Shown here: one piece after another, positions 26,283-39,757 of the stretch
How positions within the stretch are numbered: position 1 is the stretch's first letter
Layout: the number at the start of each line of letters is the position of its first letter
DNA from: Dipylidium caninum
Lineage: Eukaryota > Platyhelminthes > Cestoda > Cyclophyllidea > Dipylidiidae
NCBI GenBank assembly: GCA_017562135.1
Contig: QEYB01000412.1
Span: 602,020 to 666,019 of the forward strand
Reading direction: 5' to 3'
Length of the DNA stretch: 64,000 nt
Notes under the pieces: model-generated
Told to the model about the DNA's origin: nothing
What the model saw: the letters and a program-made list of their open reading frames with translations, nothing else
Databases searched by the model: none
Made by a program: the position numbers and the translations under genes

Positions 26283-29200
26283 CTACCACAATAAGGGCAG
26301 TTTTAGATCCTTGAAGCCTCCTGTCTCACGATAACGCCAATAGAGGGGATTGAATTCATAAGAGGAACCATGCCCCACGGAATTTGGTATCTTCGGTTTG
26401 CGCCTGGGTTAAGCAGAGGTGGTGCACTAAAGTTCCTATTTAGCTGCGATTATAATGCTGACGGTCAAGAAAAGACCTACGTGAACCAAAGAGGCTTCCA
26501 ATTGCTATTACCGTCAACATCGCGCGCGTTGTAGGATCTTAAACGACGTTTTTGATCTTCTTCCAACCGTTTGTTATCCGCTTCAGCATCCTCGAATCGT
26601 CCTAACTCCAGTAAACGAATATCTGGTCGTAGACGCGTGTCCGTAATTGGCAAATATCCGGATGGAATCGCATCGGGTGGGGGGGTTTCGTTGAGTTCAA
26701 TAGCGAACTGTGTAAATCCATAGTAGAGGGCCGAGTTTGGTGGAAAGGGATCTGTTGGTTAGAGAGCCACGTCGTGCCATTCAAACTACCAATCGAAAGG
26801 ATCAACTCCTGGTCAAGAGTATTGTTGACTCAGAGAGCTACTCGACTATGAGTTATACGAAGATGTGGCAATAACGGTGATGGTTTCAAGATGGAAACGC
26901 CTTAACGGTCCCCGTTCTAGGCCTCAGTGTGTATAGGAGCTTAAATTATTTACATGTTTAACCAACTCTGTGAACCTCCTGATACTAGAATACAGAATGG
27001 TAGAGGCTTCAGAATTTCTTATTCTCGCATAACCAGACTAGGATCGTTTGAAGTTCTTTCACAATACTGTTACCGCACGCCTTTTAATTACACAAAAGAG
27101 AGGGCTGGTTGAAAAATTATGTCCGTCGTGAACATTTAATTGCCGGGAATCATACCTATTCCCTATAACTCAGTTGTAGCCCTGAGACTACTTAGGAGAC
27201 GCAGAAAGGTTAATATTGGCTAGCTTCGAAGAGTATCCCAGAGGTAGTTTTGCGATGGGAGCTTTCATTGAGACCTGATTTCAACTGTTGGAACTCATCA
27301 TTAATTTTTAACTTGGATAGTCTGTTTAAATAGCATGGCGGTTTTTCCAAACTCACCCGCAGATTCGATCCCTTTCACCAACTTTATTAAGTCTTCTTGA
27401 CTGCCCCACTCAAGTGTGGTCCCCTCCGAATAAAATTATGCAAGCAGGGTCGAACGAAAAAAGAGATAAACCAGAGTTAAGACACTAGAGTTGACTCACT
27501 GGCTCGCCAAATACAGCGGTCCTGGTTGTTCTCATCTCTTGAAACAAGAATCTTGTCCCAATTTCCATAGATCAAGCGTTGAGGATCTGATGATCCCATG
27601 GGTGGCTGGATGGTACCATAGACACATCGGGAGGCCCCTGCATTTTTGCTGTCGGACTAGAAATTTGACCAATGCCAGCGACTTGGAAAATCAACGCCAA
27701 AACACAACTGCTGCAGGCTCTAGCCCATAGGGTAAGATCAGACTTGGGCCAAGGCGATAAAGTAACTTACAGTGCATAAGTCAGCAGCAGAATAGGTTTT
27801 GAAGTTACTGATTATGTGCCACCCTCTCCAAAGTGCGTAAACAAAATAACATGGTGTATAGAGAAGTTTGTCCTACAGGACGGTGTCTGATATGCTCAAG
27901 TCAGAAAAGGAAAATGGGATTTTGACAAGACAGAAGGTTGGTGCATTTAGGTCTCAACTGCTCGACGGTAAGGCAAAATAGTTAGTGAAAGGAGAATCGG
28001 AATTTGGGTTTCATTAGGACCACATTCTTACATTTACCAGGATTTTTGGAAACATTCGGTTCGAGGGGGTGGAGGAGAGACCAAAAGGACAAAATTAATA
28101 CTGTTTTATGGAGCTGTGAAGGTAACCTCGGACATCAATTCCCAAAGACAAGTACTTCTTGTTATCACTGTTCGTCTGAATCGGTGGGAGTTAATATCTC
28201 GGCCTGGCTCTGTTAGTAACCTTACTATCACATATCCATTCAATTACACAAGATAAAACAGTAAAATCAAACTATATCATGTCAGAAGATTCGGATGTAG
28301 GAGACGCGAATCTCCTTAACTAGTTTCAGGACATCCAAATTGCATCTCAAAACTCATGGGGAGCGTTAGGTGGTATTGGTCTTCGAAATTTTACCTTGCG
28401 AGATAATAGAGGTGGTAACTGAGGCAAAAAGTGGAATGAAGTAAATGAAAATCTTTTTCTCTCAGCGCCAAGCCGCTCAAGTATTCAGTAGTAGTAGCCA
28501 TGCACAGCAAAAGCCCTGTTGGGAATTATGAGGATTTGTCAAGTATTCGGCAAGGGTACGATGAAGGTGGAATCGTCAGCAGGTCCTCGTGCTTCAGCCC
28601 ACAAAAGGCTGCTTTCATAGTTTACCATACTAAGACCTATCAAGTATAACTAGTTTTTTCATTCTGGGGTGCTCGTGCTTGGGTACTTGTTGGGTCCTGG
28701 AATATACGAGCCGGAGACCTAATGGCACTGTAGAACCGCCGTCAGGGTACGTGACATTCAAAAAAAGAAGCTGCAGCTGCATCACCATTTGATGGCCTTG
28801 CTTATATGCTTTACGAAGCCCACTTCTCATAAAGATTAAAAAGGTTGAATACAGGATGCCCACCTTGGTGAAATGAACATTGCCCACCACTCCATTGGTG
28901 CATTGAACAATCATGTTACCGGTGTGGCTCAGTAGACGACCTGTAGGCGCCACGAGGTTGGTAACTGAGGTGGTAATCTTATTCCATGTATACGTTTCTC
29001 GCCATCTGTAGGTAAAGGGTGGAAGGAACCGTTACTGTCAATAGCAGAAGAATCGTGCGTGTATCACTGTCTCGTAATCAAGGTTATAAATGTATATGAT
29101 TCGGAATTACACGAAAGGAAAAATGGGGAAACACCAAATGAATGTTGGGGAGAAAGGAATAACTCAAAAAACCTGAGGGACTGCAAAAATCTAATCGCAG

Positions 29201-32200
29201 CGTTAAGATTAATGTCAAATTGCCCTACCGTGGAAAGTATAGTTGACAACCGCCTGTCGAAGTGATTTCCAAGGTCTTGCCCCAAAATTTATACTTAATG
29301 CCGAATTCTTCATCGAATGTCCACAGTTTCGACTCACAATGGGCGGCCGAAACAGGAGGGGAATTTTTCACCTAGACAATCACAAGACATGACATTAGCT
29401 ACTTCAAGTAGCTATTCTTGCTCATAGATCAGATTTTAGGTTGGATACAGGAAATATATGCTCACTTCTAAAAAAATCGTTTCTTCGTATTTGGTAAGAT
29501 AAAACATAAAAATATGCGTTTCCAAATAATGGACCAGAAAAGTGCTCTACCCCATCTTGAATGGCCGGTGTACTAATAACCTTCCGGATCGTAATTTCGT
29601 TTTTCAAGCCTCCAAAAGTAGGACAAGTCATGTTATACCTGTTCGGCTAGGAAACGCCAATGTTTTTCAGGTCGAATGCACTCGAAGGTCTCGCCAAGAA
29701 GTGGAGTAAACGATTTCGTGGCTGTTCGATTAGCAGTACTGGTGTAACCGGATATGGCGAAGGTGACGACGTAGAGCTTAAGGAAAGGGGGAAAATAAAT
29801 TCCAACTGCACACAGACAAACGTGCCGATTCATTGACTTACCATCCTCTGCATTCGGTCTTTCATTTCCACTGCTGCGTCCAGCAACTGACTGTACTCCA
29901 TTTCTTCACAAATGTTCTAGACCAACAAGGGAAGATTAAGTCGGGAACTTTGTAGACGCCAGTGCGTCCCAGAAGTCATTTAGATTGCGTAAATGTCCGT
30001 TTAAGGTTTGAAATACCAAGTTTGTGTACAGCAAATCAAAATTCGCCCATTCCCTCATTCCCACTTGGAGTGGTCCCAGATGTTTACGTAACATAACTTA
30101 AAATTCAAAAGTGACAAAGTGAAAGAAAAGCAGTGCCAAAGAGTTGCACCTCCGTGTAGTTTACAACAGACTTTAGGGGTGGCCAGTCAGACACCGAGAA
30201 TGCCAGGTCCTCATATGAAAGGTTGTTCCAATGTTATTCGGTACAACCTATCGTGACACTTCCTGTTTTAAATAAGACTAGTTTTTGGGAATGCAAAAGG
30301 TAAATGGTCAGGCGCACTACCTCCACTTTCTCCTCTTTCTAACCCTCATTTCGAAGTGAAATTTATCATGTCGCCAAGTGACCCAAGTGACCCAAGGTGA
30401 AGGTCAGAAGAAAGGGAATTACATTTTGGGGTTGAAATCACAGACCTGTAGGATGCTCAGTGGTTCATTGACGAGAGCGGGTAAATGCAACTTGGTCAGG
30501 TCCCGTCCGATATTGCTAAAATGAAGTGGACGTTATTAATCTTCATCCAAGTACGATTAGCATCATTTAATGATGATATGCAGTGTCCCGAAGTCTACCG
30601 CTCACCATTATTCACATCTATTGCCTGCCATTCATAACCAGAATTTGGATAAAACATATTAAATGTGAAAAACCAATAAAATACAAAGTGTCGAGATAGT
30701 CTATCGAGGAAGAACTCGTCGTAAGCCAATAACAACGGAATTGAAATGTCTCAACTTGTGTTCACTTCGACATATCCATCCACGGTCAGAGGCCAATTAA
30801 ATTTGCTTCGACGCGGAAAAAGCATGCATAAATGCCTCAGCAGTAGAAGCAATCTGGTAGTGGACTGTAGAACTTCAGAAATTATCCGCACACTATAGAG
30901 GAGTTCGCTCTGATATACGTCTAAGTTAGGATAGCAGAACCCGCTTCGACGGAAGTTGAGTAGCTGACGCAGTGCTGCACACTAGCAAAACAATGTAATT
31001 ACCATAGAAATCGCACCCCCCCCCCTTCGTTCTACTTATCCTATGGTATAGATTTCGCCTTTCTTACGAAGCAAATATTACCAATGAAGAATGGGGCAAA
31101 CATAGTGGCTTCAAGGTCAAGTGAGGCGACGGTTACCTCATACAAGTGAAGGAGGAGCAAGGAACAACGAAAAGGTGGCTGTACGCACCTACGTAGCAGC
31201 GCCAGAAGACTAAACGGTGAATGGGACGACTGTCTAGCAGGTAAAGTAGTTCTCCGTCCAGCCACAGGCCCTGGATTATTTAACACCACACCCGTCATAT
31301 CTGGCATATTCATGCTAGAATCATCTGTATTGAAGAAAGAAGACGTGAAACTTACGTAGTTCTGCGGAAGTATTATCATGCAATTAAGAATGATTGTATA
31401 CTCACTTAAAATAGGGATATCCTCGGACTGGGAGTCGTCCGAGTTCTCAGCACTGGATTCCTTCACAGGTAAGGAAAGGTGAAATGAGTAAAACTTACTT
31501 CGGTGTCAGAATCCGTGTATATTCTCTCATTCATAGCCTATAAAACAAAAAACTTTATGCGATACCTACATCGGATTGACTACATTCCACAAGGAGAGAT
31601 AACATAGATGATGATGAAAAGGAAGACTCAATTGATAGGCAGTGGCGTGGGGCCACATGGAGCTGTTTCTTAGCCAAACAAATTGGCATAATTGATACTG
31701 ATTGATATCATAAGTAGTAAATGTCGGCATGTGTCTTGAACAGTGAAACTGATTTTCAAAATATGAAAAGCATTCAAAAATTTCAATTAGGCAGTCTAAA
31801 TAAGCGTCAAACATTAAACAATTTATATTGGAGAAAAATTAAAAAGACGGGGGTGGGGTGCGATAACATGAAGACATGTAAAAGAGGGAGTTTCCGATTT
31901 CAGCAAATTTGTTCTATTACCTTGGAATCGCGCCACTTAGTACACCCTCTGCTCCTAGGCGCAATCGGTTAAGCGCCGGAGGGAGACAGTGGAGGGCGAG
32001 AAGGGTGGTAAATACACTTCTCTAATGGCCAACAAGTGACTAACTCGCTCACACACACACACTTGCAAACGGGACGTTGGAGCACAACGATAAACGCAGA
32101 CACACATCTATACGCGCACAAAGGGTCACACGCTCCTTCCAATCACTGACACTGACGGTTCGAGAGGCCTCAGAGAGGCATTAGCACTACCTACGCCGCC

Positions 32201-35200
32201 ACTCTGTTCGTCATGGTAGGTTTGCTTTTAGCCATTCGATAATTCACCTCGAGCACTTCTAGTTAGAAGCCTTTCTGTACTACTAACTCCCTAATCATAA
32301 CACGGTATCGACAAGGTCTTCCTCCCGGCAAAGACAACGTCCACATGCATAATGACAAGTCGTAATCACTTCAGCTCTTGTCCCTAAATGTATCCTCGTA
32401 GGGTACGGGTGAGGCACTCTATCGCGAAGCTGCCTGTCCCGCCCCAGCTCCCCTCTAACACATGTTCATAAAACGTTTGATAAAAGTGAAGTCTCTCCTC
32501 ATTTAACTCTATCTAGCAGACTTTTCTGAGCTTGTGTTAGAAGGCAAGGGGGCGAAGGAGATATCAAATTACCTGCTTGCACTTCTTCTCGAGCTTATCG
32601 CTTTATCCTCTTGTTCATTTTTGGGCATTCAAATATAGGTATGTGATCTGCATTTATGACACTTCAACTGTATCCTAACTTTCTTCATTTTACGCAGGCG
32701 CATTCCCCCTATCCTCTTTCCTTCCGAATTATTTCACTCAAAATTATGGCTATCGATCAGGGTGCCATTAATATCAACGAGTAGCCTACCGTGTTGTTCA
32801 CCGTAATGGTGTCCTTCTTCTCCCTATTAGGTGTTAAAGTGTTGCCGAAGAACTGGTTCATCTGTTGTATCGACGCCAAAGCTAAGTAGAAATTAGAAGT
32901 AAGTTTCTATTTAAGAAAAAAATTTGTATAAACTTAAAGAGACCAACCTTCATTCGCCTCTTCAATAAACCGCTTTGCCTCGTTTGTATATTTAACCATA
33001 GCTTCAGTGAAGATGTTTATTATGCCTCTCAACTCAGCCTGTTGATCGGCTACGACTGTGGAGGGCGCTTGCACAGCTGTACACATGCTGGTCACAGAGG
33101 AGACGGAACTGAGTCGTGTGTACTGTGGTTGTGGTGATGTGCACTGATTTTCGGAGAGAGTGAAAGGCGTTGGAGAGAAAAAGAGGCTCCGGGTTGGACT
33201 TGAAGTCTCTGCGTCTATCGAGTCATTTTTGGGAAAATTTGATTCCTAAGGATAGTGGAAGTTAAAGTGCTGGTAGTGCCCATGCTCAATTAACAGGGCG
33301 ATAGAAGGGAAAAGGTGACCTACCAGGAACGAATTTTGAATATCTCCGAGTTCTTGATAAACGTTTTTCAGTTTCATTATCAATTTTTCCATCGCTAGGT
33401 AAAAAAAAAAATTGTCACTTTTAATGCACTCATCCAGTCTTCAAAATACTCAGTTATAAATGAGCTAATAAATTTTCAAACGAACTACGATATAGTGTCA
33501 ATAACATCTCTAGACCTTAAAACTTTATTGTTTCGCAGGTCATGCGTTATTATTAAAGAGATTATAAGCCGTGATACTTGGAAGGCACGTTTGATAGTTG
33601 GATAAGAAGGGACTTGGGGTCAAGTGACATTAGGAGAGGAATTAAAACACCACCTCTTGCTATTCCCCAGTGATTAATTCCAACATACTCCGATTAAGGT
33701 TGCCAAGTTTTCATCCTACTTTAAAAGTTGAAGCACATCCATGCCTTGCCGCCCGGAAAGACCACATGTTTGAACCCCCCTCCACTTCTCCCCTACACCA
33801 CTATTAGCGCGCAACTCCAAAAGGTCCAGTTAGAAATAGAAACGAAAAACATTCCGGGAAACTGGAAGAAACTTGATTTACTTTGAGTTATTGCCGGAAT
33901 TGCACAGGTACTAACAGATCCCCATATTGAGCAGTCTTACTGGGAAAGCACAATAAAGAGGTGAAAAAAAGCAATCGGGAAAATGTGAATGTGAGCTGAG
34001 ATCAACCGCTTGTGCAGCATACATGTTCGCAAATGATGACTACAAATTCTGAGCATCGAGATCTATGACTAATTCCGTCGAAGCCTACGAGACACCATCG
34101 TTAGTGGTAATGACTGAAACACGACTGTAGTGAGTCTTCCACTGCAACTGTTGCCTAAAGGAAAACACTCCATTTGGCAATTGGGAGGCTCCCACCCTAG
34201 AAGAACTGTCTCCGAACGCTAGGGTTAATTGGAGTACCATTAGGAAGACAGGCGGCCTAACGGGGGGATTATAAAGACCTATCTGATAACTACTGATCGT
34301 TGTCCTATTCCGAGGGTTAACTGGACTAGTCATAAGCGTAGAAGCATTTTTCGAATGGATAAGCGAATCATACACAGTCATACTCAGTCTTTGCAAAAAT
34401 GCACCGGGCCGACTGCACATAAGTGATCTCGCATGACGATATTACCTGTAATGTGCTCATTGGGAAGTCGATTTATGTGTCTATTTGATTTCATTTGGTT
34501 ATTTGAAGGAACGTGTTGAAGGACAATGGTCGGACGTATCGGCGTCAAAGCAGCGTCCGGAGTGGCTAGGGGGGAAGCGCAACTACTGGCTGATAGTTGC
34601 CCGTCCACACTGAGATGTGAGTTATTGCTCGAGTTCACCCAATTTACACCTGACCGACCGAAAGAATGCAACGCATTCTGGTACTGGTCGTAGGATCGGT
34701 GTTCCTTTATGGCTGTCAGCCAGTGGCTGAAGTTAGCTAGATTTTCAAACTAGTGGGTGCATAAAATAATAGAAAGTTATTGTGAATCACTTTCATCGAA
34801 TAAACATGTTTGACTTTCCATCTATTTTCTTCTCTTCGCTATGAGAACACCTTTCGCCTTTTTCTCTTTATAGGTGGTTACGCTAGTAGCCCACACTTTC
34901 CGAATAGGACGTAATGAGAGCTCACTTTGAGATGGTAGATGAAACCACTTGCATCGATGTCGATCTCCAATTTTTCCGGCTGTGATGTTACATAGGTGTT
35001 AGCCAGATCGATTTGAGTTTTATTTCTTCCCCGGGAAAACTAAAACCAGAATAGATATTAGGCCTTAAGTAATGATTGAAAGTGCAACTGAAGGATGAGG
35101 TAAGCTGTTACTTGAACTTTACTCTTGTTTGTACTTCCTACTCGCCTTATTAACTGACGTGGTCTGCATTTTGAAAAAGAAATGGGAAAATCATATTGAG

Positions 35201-37958
35201 GTTTGAAAGGCGTCCCACTAAAGTGAATGAAAAGACAGAAGAATGACCTACAGTACGTAGTTTTTAACGTCAGTGCACCTCATTAGCATTGTTAATGTGC
35301 GGCACTTGCCAGAGAAGACATTATTAATCAGGAGGGGAGGCGAGAAAAATGAGCATATATAAGGTAGGCAATGAAAACTTAAGGTATAGAATCCAGACTG
35401 CTGCACTTTGCAATAAGGACCATCATTACGAGAAAAGAGTAGAACTGCAAACATCACCCTCAGAAAACCTACCAATTGAACTAGTCGAGAGGAAGGCGCC
35501 GACAATATATAAGAAGTCCGGGCCCCACCTAACACAGGTTACATTAAACGTATTGGTTGAAACAACCCAAATACCGACGCCGTTTAAGGAAGGGCGGTGG
35601 GGCAAGCACAGTACGTTACATTTCCCCATATCACTCTGTTTAACCCCTCCCCCCCTCCCCTCCCCCCCCCCCAACAACACCTTCAACCAATGCCCAGGTG
35701 CGTCAATGAGACGAGGAACTGCTGGTTTGCTGACACAAATTGTCGCTCAGCTATCTTTATCCCTTTCTGCCTTCCTGTCTTCAATACTTCATCATATTCC
35801 ACATCCCGAAACACACCTTAAGCGCAGTATCGCAGTTATCTCCGCGACTTCAAATGTCTATCATCTTCTCCCACATGCACACCCAAGTTTGGGAGAGGGG
35901 TTGCAGAAAAGCACAACAAGTCGTGAGAAAGTGAACATCCGGGAATTTCGAAAAGCACCAAGCACACGAAATGACGACAAGAGGGAGTTGAGGCAATGGA
36001 TTTTGGACACGCGGCATAAAGGAAAGAAGGAAGAGATGAAGGTATTTTGATGCGCGCGTAAGTGAGCCCCCTTGTTCTTGACAGATAGGGGGCAACAAGT
36101 GTGGAATGGTAGGAGGCGGGGAGGACACGATATACTCCCAAGTGGGATGTTAAAGGAGAAGCACGCGACCAGACCGAAGCTACATAACGCAATGAGTCGA
36201 CTGTATCATCCAGGTTATCGCTTCAAGGCGCATGTATCACGGTTGGCAGTGCAAATCACGTAACTGTACGCAGTGGCGGACAAATTTTTCCCCATATTAA
36301 GAGAAAGGTGTGACATTCGAACGTGCAGATTTCAACTTCTCCTCCCATCCTCTCGAACCCGCTTCCACACGCAATTTCAGACACAAGTTAGCCCAATATA
36401 AGTACTCCAAGTTGTCCACCACCACTTTGAGCACACACACTTCAGAGACCTCCATTGCATCAGACTTGGGGGCAGAAAATCCAAACTACCATCCGCCACG
36501 TAGAACGCCTACGTGATGTTGGGTACATAACCTACACAAGTCTGGTTGAGTAAAGAAATTCTACAAGAGATCACCCAAATAAACCTCCACCAGGTAATTA
36601 ACGTGAGTGCTAGCAGCGCGATAAAGTGATTTTTATGGCAATTCCATATAAGAACGACAGACAGCCCGACCAACCATGATTTGTGGACTTGGAAGTGTGA
36701 ATAATGCCATGAGATGCGTACTGCAAAATAAATTATTCCATGAACAGGAGGGACTTACGTAGCCTTGATTTTTAGCGTAAGAGAGGCAGCCATCGCTCAA
36801 TGAGAAGAATCTCTAAATTGGGATGAAAAAGGAAACATGACTTAACCTCAGGAATACCTTTTTGCGCTTCAAAATTTAACCAAATGTGGATTTTTCCTTT
36901 CGTGCAACCAGCTTGCTTTTTTACAATACGATTTTAGAGCTTTCTGGTTCAGCTCACCTCATGCCAACCCTTCAAAGGACGTTTTCGATTTTTTCGAAGG
37001 AGGCCTTGAATCGGATCAGGTGGCTTTCTGGACGGAGAATTGTGATTTTCTCCCGAATCTGGACTGCATTTCGAGTAAGAGGAACTTCCCCTCCCCACTT
37101 TGGAGTTAAAAGTTACTTTTAAATGATTCTCAGATGGGCGCCTGTTATCCGCCATGCTCTCTGAGGAGGAATTATTCAAACGTTGTTCTGTTATGGAGTG
37201 CCGAGTACCATAAGGGTAAGAAAAACATCAAAAAGATTCAATCTGATAATATAAGGTTGAAAAAAAGACATTTTCTGCACGTTTCATCCTGATAAGCCAA
37301 TGTATTAAAATATGCAGACCATGCTGAAATTGATTTTTATTATACACACTGACTTTATGCCAATAATTCATGTGAGAGCTTCCCTTTATTACTGTTCTCA
37401 GAAGAACCAGTCAAGAGAGAAGAATAAGCCAAATCTTTAGACGGGTGTAACTACATGTGAATCACACACACAATTCCTATAAACCGCACATTCCAATTCT
37501 AAGGCATCACTTTGAAATTGGAATTAAATTTTTTTGCAAGCGGATACCGTAAGATATAGGTTTTTAAAAAAACTGTTAGAGAATGTAACAGGCATTTTAG
37601 CGGATATTGCTGTGGAGGACAAATTGGTGTGTGAGAAATCACACTCACAAGTAAGAGTGATAGAAAAATAAAAAAAGTTGAGCGAAATACATAAAGGTAA
37701 AAAAGGACATAAAAATGGAGGCATTAATGGATCCAGGATCTCACCTGAATGGGGACGCCCATTGATACTGTCCCCCAGACGTCGACTCGTGTTGCGATGG
37801 GGTGCTCTCCGCTTGCTACTAACGTCCATTTCAGTAGATACAGAGGTGCCGAGGGATCGCAAATCATGCACCGATAGGAAATGAGGCCGTATGGGAGCGT
37901 TCGCGGTCGCGTTCAGAAAAGATTCATTTGTGAACTCTTGGGTTTTGGATTGACCAGT
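26283..37958 (-). CDS. OSBPL3/6/7-like: Oxysterol-binding-protein-related protein, ORP3/6/7-like, 19 exons
   Basis: ORPs move sterols and phosphoinositides at membrane contact sites. Minus-strand exons: 37958-37745, 37187-36958, 36812-36759, 35039-34926, 34749-34446, 33394-33324, 33245-32948, 32881-32790, 31537-31499, 31460-31406, 31324-31189, 30515-30446, 29916-29842, 29776-29639, 29371-29229, 29005-28864, 27656-27500, 26751-26481, 26403-26283. They sum to 2724 nt (907 aa plus stop), all phases consistent. The PH domain (about residues 130-225) has GLLRKNRKRPLKGWHE, RFFSLSDGCLSYAK, IDASGFIYHLK and WLTAIKEHR, closest to ORP3/6/7. A Ser-rich linker, short coiled coil and acidic NSDDSQSED segment follow. 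The lipid domain (about 525-907) has NEPLSILQ, CEEMEYSQLL, FAISGYTST, TPLLGETFEC, FWGKTLEI, YTWNKITT, GNWDKILV, YYGFTQFAIELNE and ends DLKLPLLW. The EQVSHHPP signature is changed to EQVKNSPP. An FFAT motif was not found. More 5' exons are possible. Confidence 0.93.
28238..28863 (-). other. Part of ORP intron 16 (27657-28863)
   Basis: Non-coding between the exons ending VHFTK and starting SDSKNAG. The ORF at 28630-28953 overlaps exon 16 and then reads into the intron; its tail is not conserved. Confidence 0.4.
31461..31498 (-). other. 38-bp intron of the ORP gene
   Basis: It starts GTAAGT and ends GTGAAG on the minus strand. It separates the tiny 39-nt exon 9 (AMNERIYTDSDTE) from exon 10 (ESSAENSDDSQSED), both in phase 0. 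Confidence 0.8.
31973..32621. repeat. Inverted repeat arm A (ORP intron 8)
   Basis: Near-perfect reverse complement of 39758-40481. Landmarks: GCGCCGGAGGGAGACAGTGG at this end pairs with the other arm's end at about 40481, and the end at 32600-32621 pairs with 39758-39780. Arm A lacks about 75 bases present in arm B (about 40155-40230). It contains a CA-rich stretch. I see no long open frame or recognised family. Confidence 0.85.
34085..34445 (-). other. Part of ORP intron 5 (33395-34445)
   Basis: Non-coding. The 111-codon frame at 34085-34420 has no recognised homology and is not needed to keep the phase between exons 5 and 6. Confidence 0.4.
35487..36575 (-). repeat. Dispersed ~1 kb element, copy 2 (ORP intron 3)
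   Basis: Reverse complement of copy 1 at 2929-4005. It sits inside ORP intron 3 (35040-36758), between two PH-domain exons, and in this copy a plus-strand frame of 233 codons (35349-36050) spans most of it. That frame is disrupted in copy 1, is Pro/Ser-rich and matches no family I know. A C-run at 35645-35671 corresponds to the G-run of copy 1. There are short indels between copies, for example an extra segment near 35820-35850. Confidence 0.8.
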
Positions 37959-39757
37959 CTATACCGCCACAACGTTGAAAGACTTGAGGAAATACTACCA
38001 TTTCAGCCAACTATAAAGTGAGAATCTGCAGGGAACTGAGCTCTATCTCTCATCCAATCACCTCTCAGAGCAGTTTTAAACCGATAAAATCAATGCACCT
38101 TAATCTTTCGGCTCATACGATTATTCGGCCTCAACTCACTTTAAGACGTGGCTAAGTATCCTGCGCTTTGTTACTGTTTGTGAATGATCTTATATAGGCA
38201 CTGGATTATAACCGTCATTTTCTTGCCATAAATGAAATTGGTTATCATATCATTGTCCCCAAATTGTTTTCATCAGAGGTAGAGAGAGAGAGTACATGGA
38301 CAAACGTTATATCCACTTTATAGAATTTAACAACAATGTGCCTTCTGAATAGCATAAATAAGCTTACTGGCTATGCCATTTTCGGTACACAAGTTTTTGC
38401 ACTTATGCATCCATCACGGTAAGGTAAATGGGGGGGGGGGAATTATTCATCGAAAGAAAACAATACCAAATACGTAATGGTACAAGGCTGAATAAGAAAG
38501 CTAGATGTTATTTTCAAGAACACGATAATTATCGCCACTTTTGGCTTAATTATAATTGTACTGAAAGAGATGCACAAAATGATACACGGGTTCACAGGGA
38601 ACCGCATCAAGACTTCAGATTGCTAGTAGCTCAAACATGAACTTACCCCTAGAGTGTTGCCAGACATATTGTTTCCTAGTCCACATTTTTTCAAGAAGTT
38701 CATGGTGCTATAGCGTCGTCAAATGGAAGAGGTATAAAATGTTTAATCTACTCGCAGAGGAGATCACCAAAATTAATTCATGAAATTTTCAGTGTTAGCC
38801 TAAGAAACGCAATATTGAGATTAATCGGCTGTCACTGAAATGCGTTTGTGAAGACCGCTTTAAGCGTAAGTGCAATGTCCATCATGATGGCTCAGGCCTT
38901 TTATGCACCCTAGGGTCCTGTGGGAGAGAGATAGAGGCTAAGACCTCCGTAGTATCATGTGATCAGAAGTGGCAATGAGAGCAGTAAAGAACGCATTATT
39001 TGATAACTTGACTAATTTACTCCATGGTTCTGGTAAATAATACAGCGTTTTTCGGCTGCGTCGTTTAATTCGATTTTCAATCCATTCCCGTCCAAACCAG
39101 ACCAAATGCAAGGCGAACATCGCCTCTCAGACCAGATCAGGGATTTTGGGAGGAGAAAAAGAAAAAAGAAAACTACAAAAAAATCAACGTATAAATTCGC
39201 ATTTGTTTTAAATGAGGACCCGAGCTGGAACGTGGAAGAATGGTACCGTAAAGAACAGAAGTGCTCATTTGCGTTTTATAAGGCAACAACCAAATGGGTT
39301 TCCCTTTTCCTATAGTTTGCTGGTCCCGTTTGTGAGCAAACCAGTCAGAAGACTTAAAGGAATCTATCTAGTACTGCCGCCTACATCTTGGATGCCACAT
39401 TAGTGAATTAAATGCTGTCATTTAGGTTTATGAACACCAAAAGAAATTACAGACGCACATCAAAAAGTGCACATGACTCTGTAAACAGATTTCCACACAG
39501 CAACTTATAGCAAATGGTTTGCCGCTGAGTTGTACTGATGAGCGGAAGAACGAATAAAAGGGGAAAAGAGGGTTTTGTCCTTTAAATAAAATAAGATGGT
39601 ACGATTGTTATTCCCAAAAAGGTAAAAGAGGCGGAAAGCGAGACAAAATGGAAATCCAAGGTAGAAGAGGCGTGGCTGAAGAAATACAATTGAGAAATTA
39701 AAGTCGGTAAAGTATTTGAATACTTCATTTACTGCAATCGGTAGGAAAATCTAGCAC
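37959..39757. other. 5' flank of the ORP gene
   Basis: The region upstream of the first recognised ORP exon probably includes the promoter and any 5' UTR exon. A (GA)n run lies at 38281-38291 and a G-run at 38430-38440. No coding exon can be supported; the frames at 38428-38640, 38938-39120 and 39106-39403 are unremarkable. Confidence 0.4.

Noticed and set aside
28630..28863. Tail of the ORF after VHFTK as ORP coding sequence
   Set aside because: It is past the donor at 28863. The exon at 27656-27500 (GTIQPPMGSSD...GNWDKILV) gives the expected ORP continuation.
31017..31026. Poly-C run as a regulatory or quadruplex element
   Set aside because: An isolated short homopolymer in an intron with no partner runs.
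35349..36050. 233-codon ORF as a host gene
   Set aside because: It lies within a dispersed repeat inside an ORP intron, is disrupted in the other copy and has no known domain.
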